Origin: Bacteroides eggerthii
GTDB lineage: Bacteria > Bacteroidota > Bacteroidia > Bacteroidales > Bacteroidaceae
Direction: 5' to 3'
DNA: 64,000 nt
Assembly (NCBI RefSeq): GCF_025146565.1
Contig: NZ_CP102258.1
Span: forward strand, 3,752,001 to 3,816,000
This document shows positions 1-10,180 of the stretch, piece after piece. The position numbers and the translations under genes were made by a program. The first letter of the stretch is position 1; every line of letters begins with the position of its first letter. The notes under the pieces were generated by a model that ran no database searches, was not told the origin of the DNA, and saw only the letters and a program-made list of their open reading frames with translations.

Positions 1-1128
1 CTTTAAATGAATGGCTGCTTCCAAGCCAACATCCTAGCTGTCTTAGCAATCTGACTTCGTTAGTTCAACTTAGTATTCATTTCGGGACCTTAGCTGTTGG
101 TCCGGATTGTTCTCCTTTAGGACATGGACCTTAGCACCCATGCCCTCACTCCTGACATAGAACTGACACGCATTCGGAGTTTGTCAAGACTTGATAGGCG
201 GTGAAGCCCTCGCATCTTATCAGTCGCTCTACCTCATGTCAGTATAAGTCAAGGCTGCACCTAAATGCATTTCGGGGAGTACGAGCTATCTCCAAGTTTG
301 ATTAGCCTTTCACCCCCACCCTCAAGTCATCCAGAAGCTTTTCAACGCTTATTGGTTCGGTCCTCCAGATGGTGTTACCCATCCTTCAACCTGCTCAAGG
401 GTAGATCACTTGGTTTCGCGTCTACTCCTTCCGACTATACGCCCTGTTAAGACTCGCTTTCGCTTCGGCTGCAGATCTCAAGATCCTTAACCTTGCCGGA
501 AAAAGTAACTCGTAGGTTCATTATGCAAAAGGCACGCCGTCACTCTTGCGAGCTCCGACCGCTTGTAGGCGCATGGTTTCAGGAACTATTTCACTCTTCT
601 GTTCGAAGTGCTTTTCACCTTTCCTTCACAGTACTGGTTCACTATCGGTCTCTCGGGAGTATTTAGCCTTACCGGATGGTCCCGGCAGATTCACGCAGAA
701 TTCCTCGTGCTCCGCGCTACTCAGGATACCACTAGGCTTGGGTTGGCTTCGCATACGCAGCTATCATGCTCTATGGCTGTACTTTCCAGAACATTCTGCT
801 CACCAACTTTCATGCCACATCGTGGTCCTACAACCCCACATATGCCGTAACATAGGTGGTTTGGGCTGGTCCCCGTTCGCTCGCCACTACTAGGGGAATC
901 ATTATTTATTTTCTTTTCCTGCAGGTACTAAGATGTTTCAGTTCCCTGCGTTAGCCTTCTGCTATGCAGAATGATTGGTCTTCAACCAACCGGGTTGTCC
1001 CATTCGGAAATCTCCGGATCAAAGGTTATTTGCACCTACCCGAAGCTTATCGCAGCTTATCACGTCCTTCATCGCCTCCGAGAGCCAAGGCATCCGCCAT
1101 GCGCCCTTGCTTACTTTTAGTCTTACCG
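1..1128 (-). rRNA. rrl: 23S ribosomal RNA, 5' part (runs off window)
   Basis: The reverse complement carries the start of 23S rRNA: the conserved block around 1085-1125 (GGCGCATGGCGGATGCCTTGG in sense) followed by the usual domain I and II sequence. Only about the first 1.1 kb of a ~2.9 kb molecule is present; the rest and any 5S gene lie beyond base 1. The 5' end is placed to within about 15 bases. It is cotranscribed with the two tRNAs and 16S to its right. The open frames within it are not genes. Confidence 0.96.
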
Positions 1129-1264
1129 ACAACGTATGGTCGATATATACTTTCAGCTTTAACTTTACTTTTTTACGTTACATCATGTCAAAGATCGTTT
1201 TATCAGGGATTAACAATGAACTGTCAGCTGTTAAGTGACAACGCCACCGTTAATATGACAAGAG

Positions 1265-1338
1265 TGGAGAATAACGGATTCGAACCGTTGACCCCCTGCG
1301 TGCAAAGCAGGTGCTCTAGCCAGCTGAGCTAATCCCCC
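1265..1338 (-). tRNA. tRNA-Ala (anticodon TGC)
   Basis: The sense strand starts GGGGGATTAGCTCAGCTGG and contains anticodon loop TTTGCAC (TGC), a GGTTCGAATCC T-arm and an acceptor stem ending in TCTCCA. It lies in the 16S-23S spacer, the normal place in Bacteroides rRNA operons. It is 74 nt, without an encoded CCA tail beyond the discriminator. Confidence 0.96.
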
Positions 1339-1351
1339 TTCGTTTCCGAAG

Positions 1352-1425
1352 TAGTCCCAGGCAGAGTTGAACTGCCGACCTCTACATTATCAGTGTAGCG
1401 CTCTAACCAACTGAGCTATAGGACT
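1352..1425 (-). tRNA. tRNA-Ile (anticodon GAT)
   Basis: The sense strand begins AGTCCTATAGCTCAGTTGG, with anticodon loop CTGATAA (GAT), T-arm GGCAGTTCAACTCTGCC and a 7-bp acceptor stem (AGTCCTA/TGGGACT with one G-T pair). It is the first of the two spacer tRNAs after 16S. Confidence 0.96.
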
Positions 1426-1558
1426 GTCAGTCAAACCCTCACCCTAAGGCTCGGCTTCTACTTTCTCTTTATATTAATAAACAATCTTCGCAGTACAAGA
1501 GGTTCTTATGGAAGCAAACTTCAAGAACCAGCTTCTTTATTCGTAAGAGCGTCGCTCC

Positions 1559-3088
<1,530 letters not shown>

Positions 3089-3320
3089 AAAGTATTGTTA
3101 ATCACTCCATAGGAGTGGTTCTTGCTCTGTTCAGGACGCTCGAATTTAAAAAAGCTTTTCAATTACCTATATATTAATAAGTATTGACGGTTCTTTTTTT
3201 ACCCAGATACATATCTTAAAAAATTAAGAATGTACCTGCTCTTGTACTACTTGTATTGTTTATGTAAATCTGTTCAAAGATCGCTTGTTTTACGATTGCT
3301 TTTCTTTTCAAAAGCGGATG

Positions 3321-3353
3321 CAAAGGTAAGGACTTTATTTCATATCTTCCAAA
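3321..3353 (-). promoter_or_regulatory. rRNA operon promoter copy 1 (proximal)
   Basis: In sense orientation TTTG (3350-3353) and TACCTTTG (3321-3328) are separated by 21 bases, which matches the Bacteroides -33/-7 consensus. It lies about 235 bases upstream of the mature 16S start. Confidence 0.8.
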
Positions 3354-3497
3354 TATTTTCGGAAGTTTTTTTTTATTTTTTTTCTTTCTTCAAGTCATCT
3401 CTCTTGCGAAAGGAAGAACAAAGAAAAAGAACTGTCGTTACCGCCCGGATTTCAAAAAGATTGTCAAACAACGCTGCTCTCATTTTGAAAGCGGGTG

Positions 3498-3530
3498 CAA
3501 AGGTAAGAACTTTATTTAATATACTCCAAA
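3498..3530 (-). promoter_or_regulatory. rRNA operon promoter copy 2
   Basis: TTTG (3527-3530) and TACCTTTG (3498-3505) with a 21-base spacer. The surrounding GAAAGCGGGTG context resembles the other two copies, and it lies 177 bases upstream of copy 1. Confidence 0.8.
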
Positions 3531-3675
3531 TAAATCTGAAGTTTTTTTCATTTTTCTTTTTAAAGGCGGTATTCATGAAACAAACAGCACCAAATAACAA
3601 GAAAAAAGGAAGGGTTCCTACTCCGTTTCTGTCAGAATGTCAAACTATCGCTGCCCCCGTTCTCGAAAGCGGATG

Positions 3676-3707
3676 CAAAAGTAGCGGATTTGGGAATACG
3701 CACCAAA
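3676..3707 (-). promoter_or_regulatory. rRNA operon promoter copy 3 (distal)
   Basis: TTTG (3704-3707) and TACTTTTG (3676-3683) with a 20-base spacer. It lies 178 bases upstream of copy 2 and is flanked by the same GAAAGCGGATGCAAA context. Confidence 0.75.
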
Positions 3708-3822
3708 TATACAAGGCCTTTTTTATCAGAAATATCAAAACTTTTTCATAAATGACTGATTGACAAACAGGTTGCAGAACATGATTTTTTAAAGGAAAAC
3801 AAAGGGGGAAGGAAGACACACA

Positions 3823-3886
3823 ATATATATACACACGCACGTGCGGGCAGGCGAATGGGCGGGCGTACGTGCGTGCAATGTATATT
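3823..3886 (-). terminator. GC-rich hairpin after the PepSY-like gene
   Basis: Arms around TATACACACGCACGT and ACGTGCGTGCAATGTATA can pair across a G-rich loop. It lies just after the stop of the minus-strand PepSY-like gene and may act as its terminator, separating it from the rRNA promoters. No clear U-tract follows. Confidence 0.4.
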
Positions 3887-3913
3887 CAATGAAAGGACAA
3901 ACAAGCCTGCAGC

Positions 3914-5191
3914 TTACAAGACAGTGCCGTTGGAGAGGATACGCAATTTCACTTCCCTGTCTCCTGCTTCCAGTTCCACCAAGTAATAGGCCTCTTGGGG
4001 CGTTTCCACAAAGTCCGCATCATCTATCTCGTAATTTGCATACGATTTTTTGATGGCATCGGATACAGCCGCGGGCAGTTCACTCACCCGTACTTCCCAT
4101 TGGGTTTTCACCCACTCCTGTGCGCCGTTGAAATAAACATCCTTCTCGCGAGCATCGTGGAAGATCTCCACTTCCGTCATGCCATTTTCCATATCCGTCT
4201 CAATGATACGGGCTCCCGCATACTTCTGTGCAATGAAATCCTTGATTTTCCCGGGCAGCACGCCACCGGTATTGTTTCCGGGATCAGACGGACTGTATTC
4301 CATGAGCGACAACACGCCGGCAGCGGTGATCTTCACCTTGACGTCACCTTTGACTGATTCCAGTTCGAGACGGTAGTATTCCTCTTCCGGAGTTGCGTAA
4401 TGATCCACGTCATCCACATGATAGCCTGCATATTCCGAAGCCTCAAGCGCTTGCTTCACCACTGCCGGCAATGCGGCATAAACGGTTTCGGTCTTGGTGA
4501 ACAGCCAGCTGTTTGCCTTGTCGAACAGCAGTTCACGCACCACCTGTCCATCCAGAATCTCCACTTCCGTCATGTTGTCCTCCCGATCGATGTCCAAGAT
4601 ACGGGCATTGGGGAAGTTTGCCTTCAGGAACGCTTCGACGCCTTCCACCGGAGCAGCGGGGATATAGTCGCCATAGTCATAATCGTTGTCAGCATCCACC
4701 AGTTTCTTCACCAGCACGCCGTCTTTCGAGTAATACAGATCTATTTCCGTCTCTACGCCGTCCACTTTGTTTTTCACTTCGATCACGTAGACCTCTTCCG
4801 CGCCGTTGCGTTGCACCCGTTCCACCTCGTCGATGGTCCAAGCGGAGTATTCGCCCGCCCGGAAGGCAGCCTTCACTTCTTCCGGCAGTTGCTCAAAGAG
4901 GATTTCGCTGTCTGTTGTCATATACCATCGGCCTCCATTGTCGAACCAAGCGGCATATTCGCCTGCGGCAGAAGAAGCAGACAGATTGAAGTCCGCCACC
5001 ACATAGTCTCCTTTCACAGTCCACTTCACGTCGGTGGCATTCGGGTAGCGTTCGAGCAGTGCAGCCCGCACCTCGGCGCTCACCTTGTCATCTTCCGGAT
5101 TTCCGGTGGCAGGAACATCGTCGTTGCTGCAACTCCACATACCGATAGCCACACAAGCGATGGCAAACATTTTTCTTTTCATAATCATCAT
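3914..5191 (-). CDS. PepSY-like (BLIP-fold) repeat lipoprotein
   Basis: A 425-aa protein with a lipoprotein signal (hydrophobic stretch then WSCSNDD, lipidation at the Cys), so probably anchored in the envelope. The mature part holds about three repeats of a PepSY-like domain. Each begins with a helix such as LLERYPNATDVKW, LKANFPNARILDI or IAQKYAGARIIET, followed by beta strands ending in an acidic YYRLELE-like strand. Such proteins are common in Bacteroides, with no defined biochemical role; an inhibitory or ligand-binding role is only inferred from the fold. The start could instead be the downstream Met at 5182. A TAGCTTTG -7 box lies at 5217-5224. Confidence 0.8.
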   Translation of the reverse strand: MMIMKRKMFAIACVAIGMWSCSNDDVPATGNPEDDKVSAEVRAALLERYPNATDVKWTVKGDYVVADFNLSASSAAGEYAAWFDNGGRWYMTTDSEILFEQLPEEVKAAFRAGEYSAWTIDEVERVQRNGAEEVYVIEVKNKVDGVETEIDLYYSKDGVLVKKLVDADNDYDYGDYIPAAPVEGVEAFLKANFPNARILDIDREDNMTEVEILDGQVVRELLFDKANSWLFTKTETVYAALPAVVKQALEASEYAGYHVDDVDHYATPEEEYYRLELESVKGDVKVKITAAGVLSLMEYSPSDPGNNTGGVLPGKIKDFIAQKYAGARIIETDMENGMTEVEIFHDAREKDVYFNGAQEWVKTQWEVRVSELPAAVSDAIKKSYANYEIDDADFVETPQEAYYLVELEAGDREVKLRILSNGTVL

Positions 5192-5216
5192 ACTTTTTAT
5201 TGTTTTTGTTACGTCA

Positions 5217-5224
5217 CAAAGCTA
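5217..5224 (-). promoter_or_regulatory. -7 box of the PepSY-like gene
   Basis: TAGCTTTG in sense fits TAnnTTTG and lies 26 bases before the gene start. No good TTTG is seen at the expected -33 spacing, so this is tentative. Confidence 0.4.
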
Positions 5225-5273
5225 CCGGACAAATCTGGAAAGAATCTGGAAAAACACAGAAAAGCAGAAGAAA

Positions 5274-5747
5274 TCACAGATAAGCGGGGTTGGGAGGAAC
5301 AGAATCTTGAAGAATGGATGCCGCATCGAAGCAAGGGCATGCCTTGATCCACTCTTCGGGTTCTATTTCGCCGTTGCAGTCGAGGTCGGGGCTGAGGTCG
5401 CGGTGCCCGCAAAGGCGGCTGCCGGGATAGTCGCGCAGCAACAGCATGACGAGCACCCGCAGGGAATGTTTCTGAAAATCGGTACGGGTATCGGCGGGAT
5501 GCCCCCTTTCGTCGAGCCCGCCTTCATAGCAGATGCCGACAGAATGGGCATTGTGGTTTTTGACGTGCGCTCCGGGCTGTCCGATGGGGCGGAGTGTTTT
5601 TATATCCCCGTTCTTGCGGATATAAAAATGATAACCTGCGCCGGAGAATCCCCGGCGCAGGTGGTCTGTTGTCAGGTCATGTTCCGTATAGCTGCGGTCG
5701 CAGCGGGTGGCGGAACAGTGGACAACGATGAGGTTGATGAATCGCAT
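5274..5747 (-). CDS. N-acetylmuramoyl-L-alanine amidase (Amidase_2 type)
   Basis: A 157-aa protein that starts directly with the catalytic fold (INLIVVHCSATR), without a signal peptide. Zinc ligands of the T7-lysozyme/Amidase_2 family are visible: the His in VVHCSA, GYHFYIRKNG, and the GHRDLSPDLDCN segment near the end. Family members cut the bond between muramic acid and L-Ala of peptidoglycan. In Bacteroides this gene regularly sits with a smalltalk peptide and an HU-like gene, as here, in groups considered phage- or element-derived. It lies 40 bases downstream of the smalltalk ORF and is probably cotranscribed. Confidence 0.88.
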   Translation of the reverse strand: MRFINLIVVHCSATRCDRSYTEHDLTTDHLRRGFSGAGYHFYIRKNGDIKTLRPIGQPGAHVKNHNAHSVGICYEGGLDERGHPADTRTDFQKHSLRVLVMLLLRDYPGSRLCGHRDLSPDLDCNGEIEPEEWIKACPCFDAASILQDSVPPNPAYL

Positions 5748-5787
5748 GTGAATTACGATGTATGAAGTGTGAATTAAGAACTACGAA

Positions 5788-5889
5788 TCAGGCGGGCATG
5801 GCCTGTGCGCCAAAAGCGCCGAGAACGGCTGAAGCCACTGCGATTACAATTTTAAGGAGTTTGTCCCACCAAGTTGATTTTACTGCCAT
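5788..5889 (-). CDS. Smalltalk family small protein
   Basis: A 33-aa ORF read directly from the sequence: it starts MAVKSTWWDKLLKIVIAVAS and ends FGAQAMPA. It has one hydrophobic helix after a WWDKLLK amphipathic start. This matches the smalltalk proteins found next to amidase and HU-like genes in Bacteroides. The function is unknown; the single membrane helix beside an amidase suggests a holin-like or signalling role, which is inference. Confidence 0.85.
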   Translation of the reverse strand: MAVKSTWWDKLLKIVIAVASAVLGAFGAQAMPA

Positions 5890-5994
5890 GTGATTTGAAT
5901 TTTTGAGTTTTGAGTTTGGAATTATTCAGAGAGTGCATCCGAATAATGATCAGGACACACTCCCCTTCATCAGAAAGAGCAAACGGAGAACGGT

Positions 5995-6489
5995 TTATCC
6001 GAGAGGATCGTTTTCCTCACCGTCGCCGGGGTTCTCGCTGCCACTGCCGCCGGAAGAGCTGCCGTCGGCAGGCTTGTCCAGTGCAAAGGCCACATTGGCC
6101 GGGCTTCGGGTGGCGGCGGTGCTGCCGTTCACCAGCTTCAGTTCCTTGTCGGGGACAAAGCGTATGTTCACTTTGGAGATATTCCTGACGGTGCAATCCT
6201 CCGACTTTTCCACGCCGGGGCAGCGGAAAGTCATGTGAAGCGTGCCAAGCAGGTTCAGCTTCACCTTGTCGCCGTTGGCAAGGTTGGTCTGTATTTCCTC
6301 CACAAGGGCTTCGATGACGTGCTTCACGTCGCCTTTTGTCATGGCGCAATTCTTTTGGATATTGGCGGCGAGGACATCGACGTCCACCGTACCGCAGGTT
6401 TTGGGCTTCTGACGGAGATAATACAACTGGGGCGAGTTCTTGTCGCTCACGATTTTACGGCGTTTGAAACGCTCTACAAGTACATCCAT
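5995..6489 (-). CDS. HU-related DNA-binding protein with acidic/Gly-Ser tail
   Basis: A 164-aa protein. Residues ~1-125 form an HU/IHF-like domain (LAANIQKNCAMTKGDVKHVI helices, then GDKVKLNLLGTLHMTF and a beta arm ending NIRFVPDKELK). The last ~35 residues are a low-complexity Ser-Gly-Asp-Glu tail. It belongs to the Bacteroides HU-related family that accompanies smalltalk and amidase genes. It is the first gene of that group, with a promoter at 6683-6714. Confidence 0.85.
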   Translation of the reverse strand: MDVLVERFKRRKIVSDKNSPQLYYLRQKPKTCGTVDVDVLAANIQKNCAMTKGDVKHVIEALVEEIQTNLANGDKVKLNLLGTLHMTFRCPGVEKSEDCTVRNISKVNIRFVPDKELKLVNGSTAATRSPANVAFALDKPADGSSSGGSGSENPGDGEENDPLG

Positions 6490-6682
6490 AAAATAAAAAG
6501 TTAAGGTTTAAGTTCAATAAAAATCGCTCCCTGCCTGAAGCAGAGTTTGAAAGAAACATCTCAAAATTGTAAAGATATATCTTAAAAGAAAAAGTTCGGC
6601 CGGAACTATCGTAAACAAGGTGGGTAAGAGGAGGGATAAGGCGCTCTATAATCAATGATTATTCCTTTTCTTAAGCACATTA

Positions 6683-6714
6683 CAAAGATACAAAATCAGC
6701 GAGGCAAAGTCAAG
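6683..6714 (-). promoter_or_regulatory. Candidate promoter of the HU-smalltalk-amidase group
   Basis: TATCTTTG (6683-6690) with CTTG 20 bases upstream (6711-6714) in sense. It lies in an otherwise gene-free stretch (6490-6820), about 195 bases before the HU-like start; a long leader would follow. Confidence 0.5.
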
Positions 6715-6820
6715 TATTTCGTCGTTTATTTTCAAAAAAAGGGTGATAAATATCAGGTATTAATTATTAATGCGAATCAGTAGTTGAATGACAGATACTA
6801 TCGAGTAGCAAGATTAATAT

Positions 6821-8197
6821 TTACTTCGCGTTTCGCATCATCCATTCCGTCGGCGGCACATACTCCCCTATTTTGGTCATGGCGGGATTGTGCCCGAAGT
6901 ACACATCGCCGGTTTCGCCGTTGCGGTGTTTGGCAAGAATCACCATGCCCAGTCCTTCGGAGGGGAATTTGCTCCGGCGCTCGGAGGTCAGTCCGTAGAG
7001 GGCGGGGCGATAGAGCAGCATCACCACATCAGCATCCTGTTCTATGGCGCCGCTCTCGCGCAGGTCGCTCAAAGCAGGGCGCTTGTCGGCGCGCATTTCG
7101 CACTCGCGGTTCAACTGGCAAAGCAGAATGACGGGAATATCCAGTTCTTTGGCAATGAGTTTGGCTTTGCGGCTGGCTTCCGCCACTTCCTGTTCGCGGT
7201 TACGGTTCTTCTGTCCGGACTTCATTTCGCAGAGTTGCAGGTAGTCTATGATGAGGAGGTCGCAGCGTCCCTTGCTTTTTTGCAGCAGGGCGGACGAACG
7301 GATGTGATCCATGCTCATCTTCGGATTGTCGTCCACGTAGACAGGCAGGGCCGACAGCAGCCGGGCGGCTTCCAATGCCTGTTGCCGTTCGCCGGCATCG
7401 AGCTGTCCGGTCTTGAGGTGTCCGGCATCCACGTTGGCCGCTTGGGCGCAGAGCCAACGGTCGCCCAGCCTTTCGCCTTGCATCTCAAGGCTGTTCACCA
7501 ATACATGCTTTCCGGCGCGTCCTGCCGCCAGTGCCAGATGCAGGGCAAAGGCAGTCTTTCCCACCGAGGGGCGGGCGGCGATGATGTTCAGGTCGCCCTG
7601 CTGCCAGCCCGCCGTAAGCCTGTCAAGCTCGCGCAGTCCGGTGGGAATACCGGTGATACCGTTCCGGTTGTTTTCCACACGCTTGTCCATTTGCTCAAGG
7701 GTGTCCTGCATGAGGCGTTCCATATCGCGCAGGCAGTTGTTGGAGACAGCGCCGCTTTCCAGATGTCCGGCAAGGCGGTGCAGATCTGCCAAAGCATCGC
7801 TCAGGTCCACCGACTCATCGGCAGCGCTGGCAAGCAGAGTGTGCAGCCCTGCAATCATCTCACGCCTGATGTACATCTGCCGGAGGATGAGCGCATGGTA
7901 TTCCAGATGGGCGGAAGACGCCACGCGCCCCGCCAAGCGCACCAGCTCGTAGGCGCCGCCCACCGCCTCCAGCTTGCCACGTGAAGCGAGTTCGGCACGC
8001 ACCGTCACGAGGTCTATCGCCTTGCCGGAGTGGTACATGGAGAGCAAAGCGGAGTAGATTTCGCCAAACTTCGTCTCATAAAACATTTCGGGAGAGAGTT
8101 TATCGCCCACAAGCACCATAGCGGTGGTTTCGGTGAGACAAGCTCCCAAGATGACCGACTCAAGATCGTCATCGTGGGGATTTAGGATTTCGGACAT
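6821..8197 (-). CDS. DnaB-like replicative helicase (paralogue)
   Basis: 458 aa, about the usual DnaB length. An N-terminal DnaB domain (LESVILGACL, residues ~10-110) is followed by the RecA-like ATPase with Walker A ARPSVGKTAF (~205-215), Walker B LLIIDYLQL and the GAIEQDADVVMLL/HRNGETG motifs. It would be a hexameric 5'-3' helicase at replication forks. It sits with HicA/HicB and a winged-helix protein rather than with chromosomal replication genes, so it is probably a second, element-derived DnaB. It starts 18 bases after the hicB stop, suggesting read-through from the hic promoter. Confidence 0.9.
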   Translation of the reverse strand: MSEILNPHDDDLESVILGACLTETTAMVLVGDKLSPEMFYETKFGEIYSALLSMYHSGKAIDLVTVRAELASRGKLEAVGGAYELVRLAGRVASSAHLEYHALILRQMYIRREMIAGLHTLLASAADESVDLSDALADLHRLAGHLESGAVSNNCLRDMERLMQDTLEQMDKRVENNRNGITGIPTGLRELDRLTAGWQQGDLNIIAARPSVGKTAFALHLALAAGRAGKHVLVNSLEMQGERLGDRWLCAQAANVDAGHLKTGQLDAGERQQALEAARLLSALPVYVDDNPKMSMDHIRSSALLQKSKGRCDLLIIDYLQLCEMKSGQKNRNREQEVAEASRKAKLIAKELDIPVILLCQLNRECEMRADKRPALSDLRESGAIEQDADVVMLLYRPALYGLTSERRSKFPSEGLGMVILAKHRNGETGDVYFGHNPAMTKIGEYVPPTEWMMRNAK

Positions 8198-8215
8198 ATT
8201 TTCTATTTCTACAAG

Positions 8216-8608
8216 CTAAACAAGGTTTATGGCGGACAATTCTTTTGTCAGCGCATCTATACCTCTTTGAATTTTTTCCAACTGCTGCCTACGGGGTTTA
8301 TGTACACCGGCAGCATAGTGCCACAACTGACGTTCATTAATTCCTGTAATGCGGCTCAATGCAGCTTTGGTAAAGATGCTACTGTAATAATTGATAAAAG
8401 TAGCGGCATCTATCTTGAACTTTAATTCAAACTCTCCGGACAACACCGCACAAGGATTAGGATTATCCTCCAGATACAGCTCGATTGCTTCTTTCATATT
8501 ATCCTCAATCTCTTTCATGTCATTACCCACAGTAATAACCGGAGCACCTACGATATAAGCACTCAAATTCTTTCCTGCATGTTCAACGATTACCTCAACA
8601 GTTTTCAT
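8216..8608 (-). CDS. hicB: HicB-type antitoxin with HTH domain
   Basis: 130 aa. The N-terminal half (MKTVEVIVEHAGKNLSAYI... VGNDMKEIEDNMKEAI) is the partial RNase-H-like HicB fold. The C-terminal half (FTKAALSRITGINERQLWHYAAG) is a helix-turn-helix used for autoregulation. It neutralises HicA, encoded 40 bases upstream. It lies 18 bases before the dnaB-like gene. Confidence 0.88.
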   Translation of the reverse strand: MKTVEVIVEHAGKNLSAYIVGAPVITVGNDMKEIEDNMKEAIELYLEDNPNPCAVLSGEFELKFKIDAATFINYYSSIFTKAALSRITGINERQLWHYAAGVHKPRRQQLEKIQRGIDALTKELSAINLV

Positions 8609-8648
8609 GTTACCTCCTTTTTTTCAAAAAATTAAGAGAACAAGGGGG

Positions 8649-8837
8649 CTACTTCAGCCCCGCTTGTCTCAAAATGCTGTAATAAGTGCCTTTCTCAACG
8701 CCTTTGCTGTTATGATTCGGTACAATAACCACTTTGCCATCTTTCTCAAACTTCATGTGACTACCTTTCTGACTCTTTAGGACAAAACCGTTTTCTTGCA
8801 ACATAGTTACAACGTCTTTCACTGATTTGTAACTCAT
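8649..8837 (-). CDS. hicA: HicA-type mRNA interferase toxin
   Basis: A 62-aa dsRBD-like HicA protein with the catalytic His in QKGSHMKFEKDG and the VVIVPNHNSKGVEKGTYYSILRQAG C-terminal half (shown in two parts in the family: PNHN and KGTYYSIL). HicA cleaves mRNA when free of HicB. It is the first gene of the hicA-hicB operon, with a near-perfect promoter at 8862-8892. Confidence 0.9.
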   Translation of the reverse strand: MSYKSVKDVVTMLQENGFVLKSQKGSHMKFEKDGKVVIVPNHNSKGVEKGTYYSILRQAGLK

Positions 8838-8861
8838 AACGTTTTGGACTTAATTACAATA

Positions 8862-8892
8862 CAAATATAGTAATAATACGAATACTACCAAA
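8862..8892 (-). promoter_or_regulatory. Promoter of hicAB
   Basis: In sense TTTG (8889-8892), a 19-base spacer and TATATTTG (8862-8869) match the Bacteroides consensus. It lies 25 bases upstream of hicA, where HicB autorepression would act. Confidence 0.75.
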
Positions 8893-8923
8893 GCATTTAT
8901 TCATTATTTTACTATGAAAAGGA

Positions 8924-9544
8924 TTAATTAAAACCGGGAAACTCATTCTCAAACATCCTATACTCCAAATATTTGGCTACCTGATAGCAGTAGTTCGTGT
9001 TGTTCAGGCTGAAATAGTAGTCCTCCACTTTCTTATAGGCGAGTTGCCGTTCGCCGGAGGAGAGCTTTCGCCAAAGGCTGCGCACGTAGCTGCCATTCTC
9101 TATGGGGAGGTGCGTGGTGCGGCTGTAATAGGCAAGAAAATCCTTCAACGATTCCTCAAAGGCATCGGGAGCCTTCGGTTTGGGAGCCGATGCCAGCTTC
9201 ATTGTCCATGCGTCATAACCGGGTATGCGGATATGGCTGGGACAGTCGTCCGAAACCATCTCAATGAGTCCCGTACGGAAACAGTTTTTGAAAAAATTCC
9301 GGGTGCGCCCCCTTGTCCAGCCGAAGAGATCGGCCCAGCCCAAGAAAGAGATGACCGACTCGCCGCGGGCACACTGCAGCTCCACTCCGTTACAGAACAC
9401 CACAGTCGGCTTGAAATTCACGTTTATCAGCACCCGCAGAAAAGCAGCCTCATCACAGCACGCTGCACCCTGTTTCTCGCAAACCTTTTGCAGCAATGCC
9501 CGAGAAACCATGACATAGCCTTTTTTTAACAGATTATTCTCCAT
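8924..9544 (-). CDS. Winged-helix protein of the DUF7833 type, replication-associated
   Basis: 206 aa. The N-terminal ~110 residues (KKGYVMVSRALLQK ... WADLFGWTRGRTRNFFKNCF) look like the helix-turn-helix domain of Lin1244/Lin1753-type proteins. The C-terminal part (LSSGERQLAYKKVEDYYFSL... CYQVAKYLEYRMFE) is a helical domain seen in the same Bacteroides family. Such proteins often sit by replication genes in mobile elements. Here it lies between the hic-dnaB operon and an iteron-like array, so a replication initiator-like role is plausible but unproven. Confidence 0.65.
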   Translation of the reverse strand: MENNLLKKGYVMVSRALLQKVCEKQGAACCDEAAFLRVLINVNFKPTVVFCNGVELQCARGESVISFLGWADLFGWTRGRTRNFFKNCFRTGLIEMVSDDCPSHIRIPGYDAWTMKLASAPKPKAPDAFEESLKDFLAYYSRTTHLPIENGSYVRSLWRKLSSGERQLAYKKVEDYYFSLNNTNYCYQVAKYLEYRMFENEFPGFN

Positions 9545-9727
9545 GAAAAGTTATATATATGACACTTAATTTTTACGACCACAAAAAAGCCACCCCCTAA
9601 GCCACCTTAGTACATTAGTTATCAACGAGTTGAATATACCTCATAGCCACCCCTACAACCAACAAGACGACACAATATAAATAATAAGAAGATAAGATAT
9701 ACTATCGTATATCTACCGGGCAACGCG

Positions 9728-9925
9728 GAAAAGACGAATGATGCATTGAAAAAGACGAATGACGCGCCGAAAAACAAACGAACGGCGCATTGAAAAAAAG
9801 GGTGATGTGTTGAAGAAAAAAACGGATGATGCGTTCCGCCCAAACAGATGATGTGTCCGGGGCAAACGGATGATGCGTTTGCGGTAAACGGATCATCCGT
9901 TTTTCTCCGGCACAATGATGCATAA
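9728..9925. repeat. Iteron-like tandem repeats, ~22-bp period
   Basis: Eight to nine imperfect copies of a unit centred on ACGGATGATGCGTT occur in one direction (for example GAATGATGCATT, GGTGATGTGTT, CAGATGATGTGTC, CGGATGATGCGTT, AATGATGCATA). One copy is a near-palindrome, AACGGATCATCCGTT. Their regular ~22-base phasing puts one unit on each two helix turns, as for iterons or operator arrays. They are upstream of the winged-helix and hic-dnaB genes. An open frame through them encodes only repeated HHPFF-like residues and is judged a by-product. Confidence 0.7.
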
Positions 9926-10180
9926 TTTTCTGAATTCATTATCTTTGTCAGTTGTTTAAATTTATACACACTGCACAAAGGTCTTTGCGGCCTTTTATCT
10001 GCAATGCTTGGGCAAAGATATTAAATGAGAATAACGCAAGAAAAGTAAATATTTACAGTTATGACAGTGTAAACATTTACCAAGCAAAGGGTTAAGTCCG
10101 GAAAAGTGTATTTTTTTACATGATTATACAGGGGGGGGGAACCGGAATGATAACGGAGTCTCATCCTGACATATCTCCCC

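Noticed and set aside
4400..5347. A long plus-strand frame of 315 codons
   Set aside because: It is antisense to the PepSY-like gene, His/Phe-rich, and typical of a shadow of a GC-rich gene.
9622..9978. A 118-codon minus-strand frame with repeated HHPFF-type residues
   Set aside because: The repeats in the protein follow from the ~22-bp DNA repeats; composition is unlike neighbouring genes and no ribosome site is clear.
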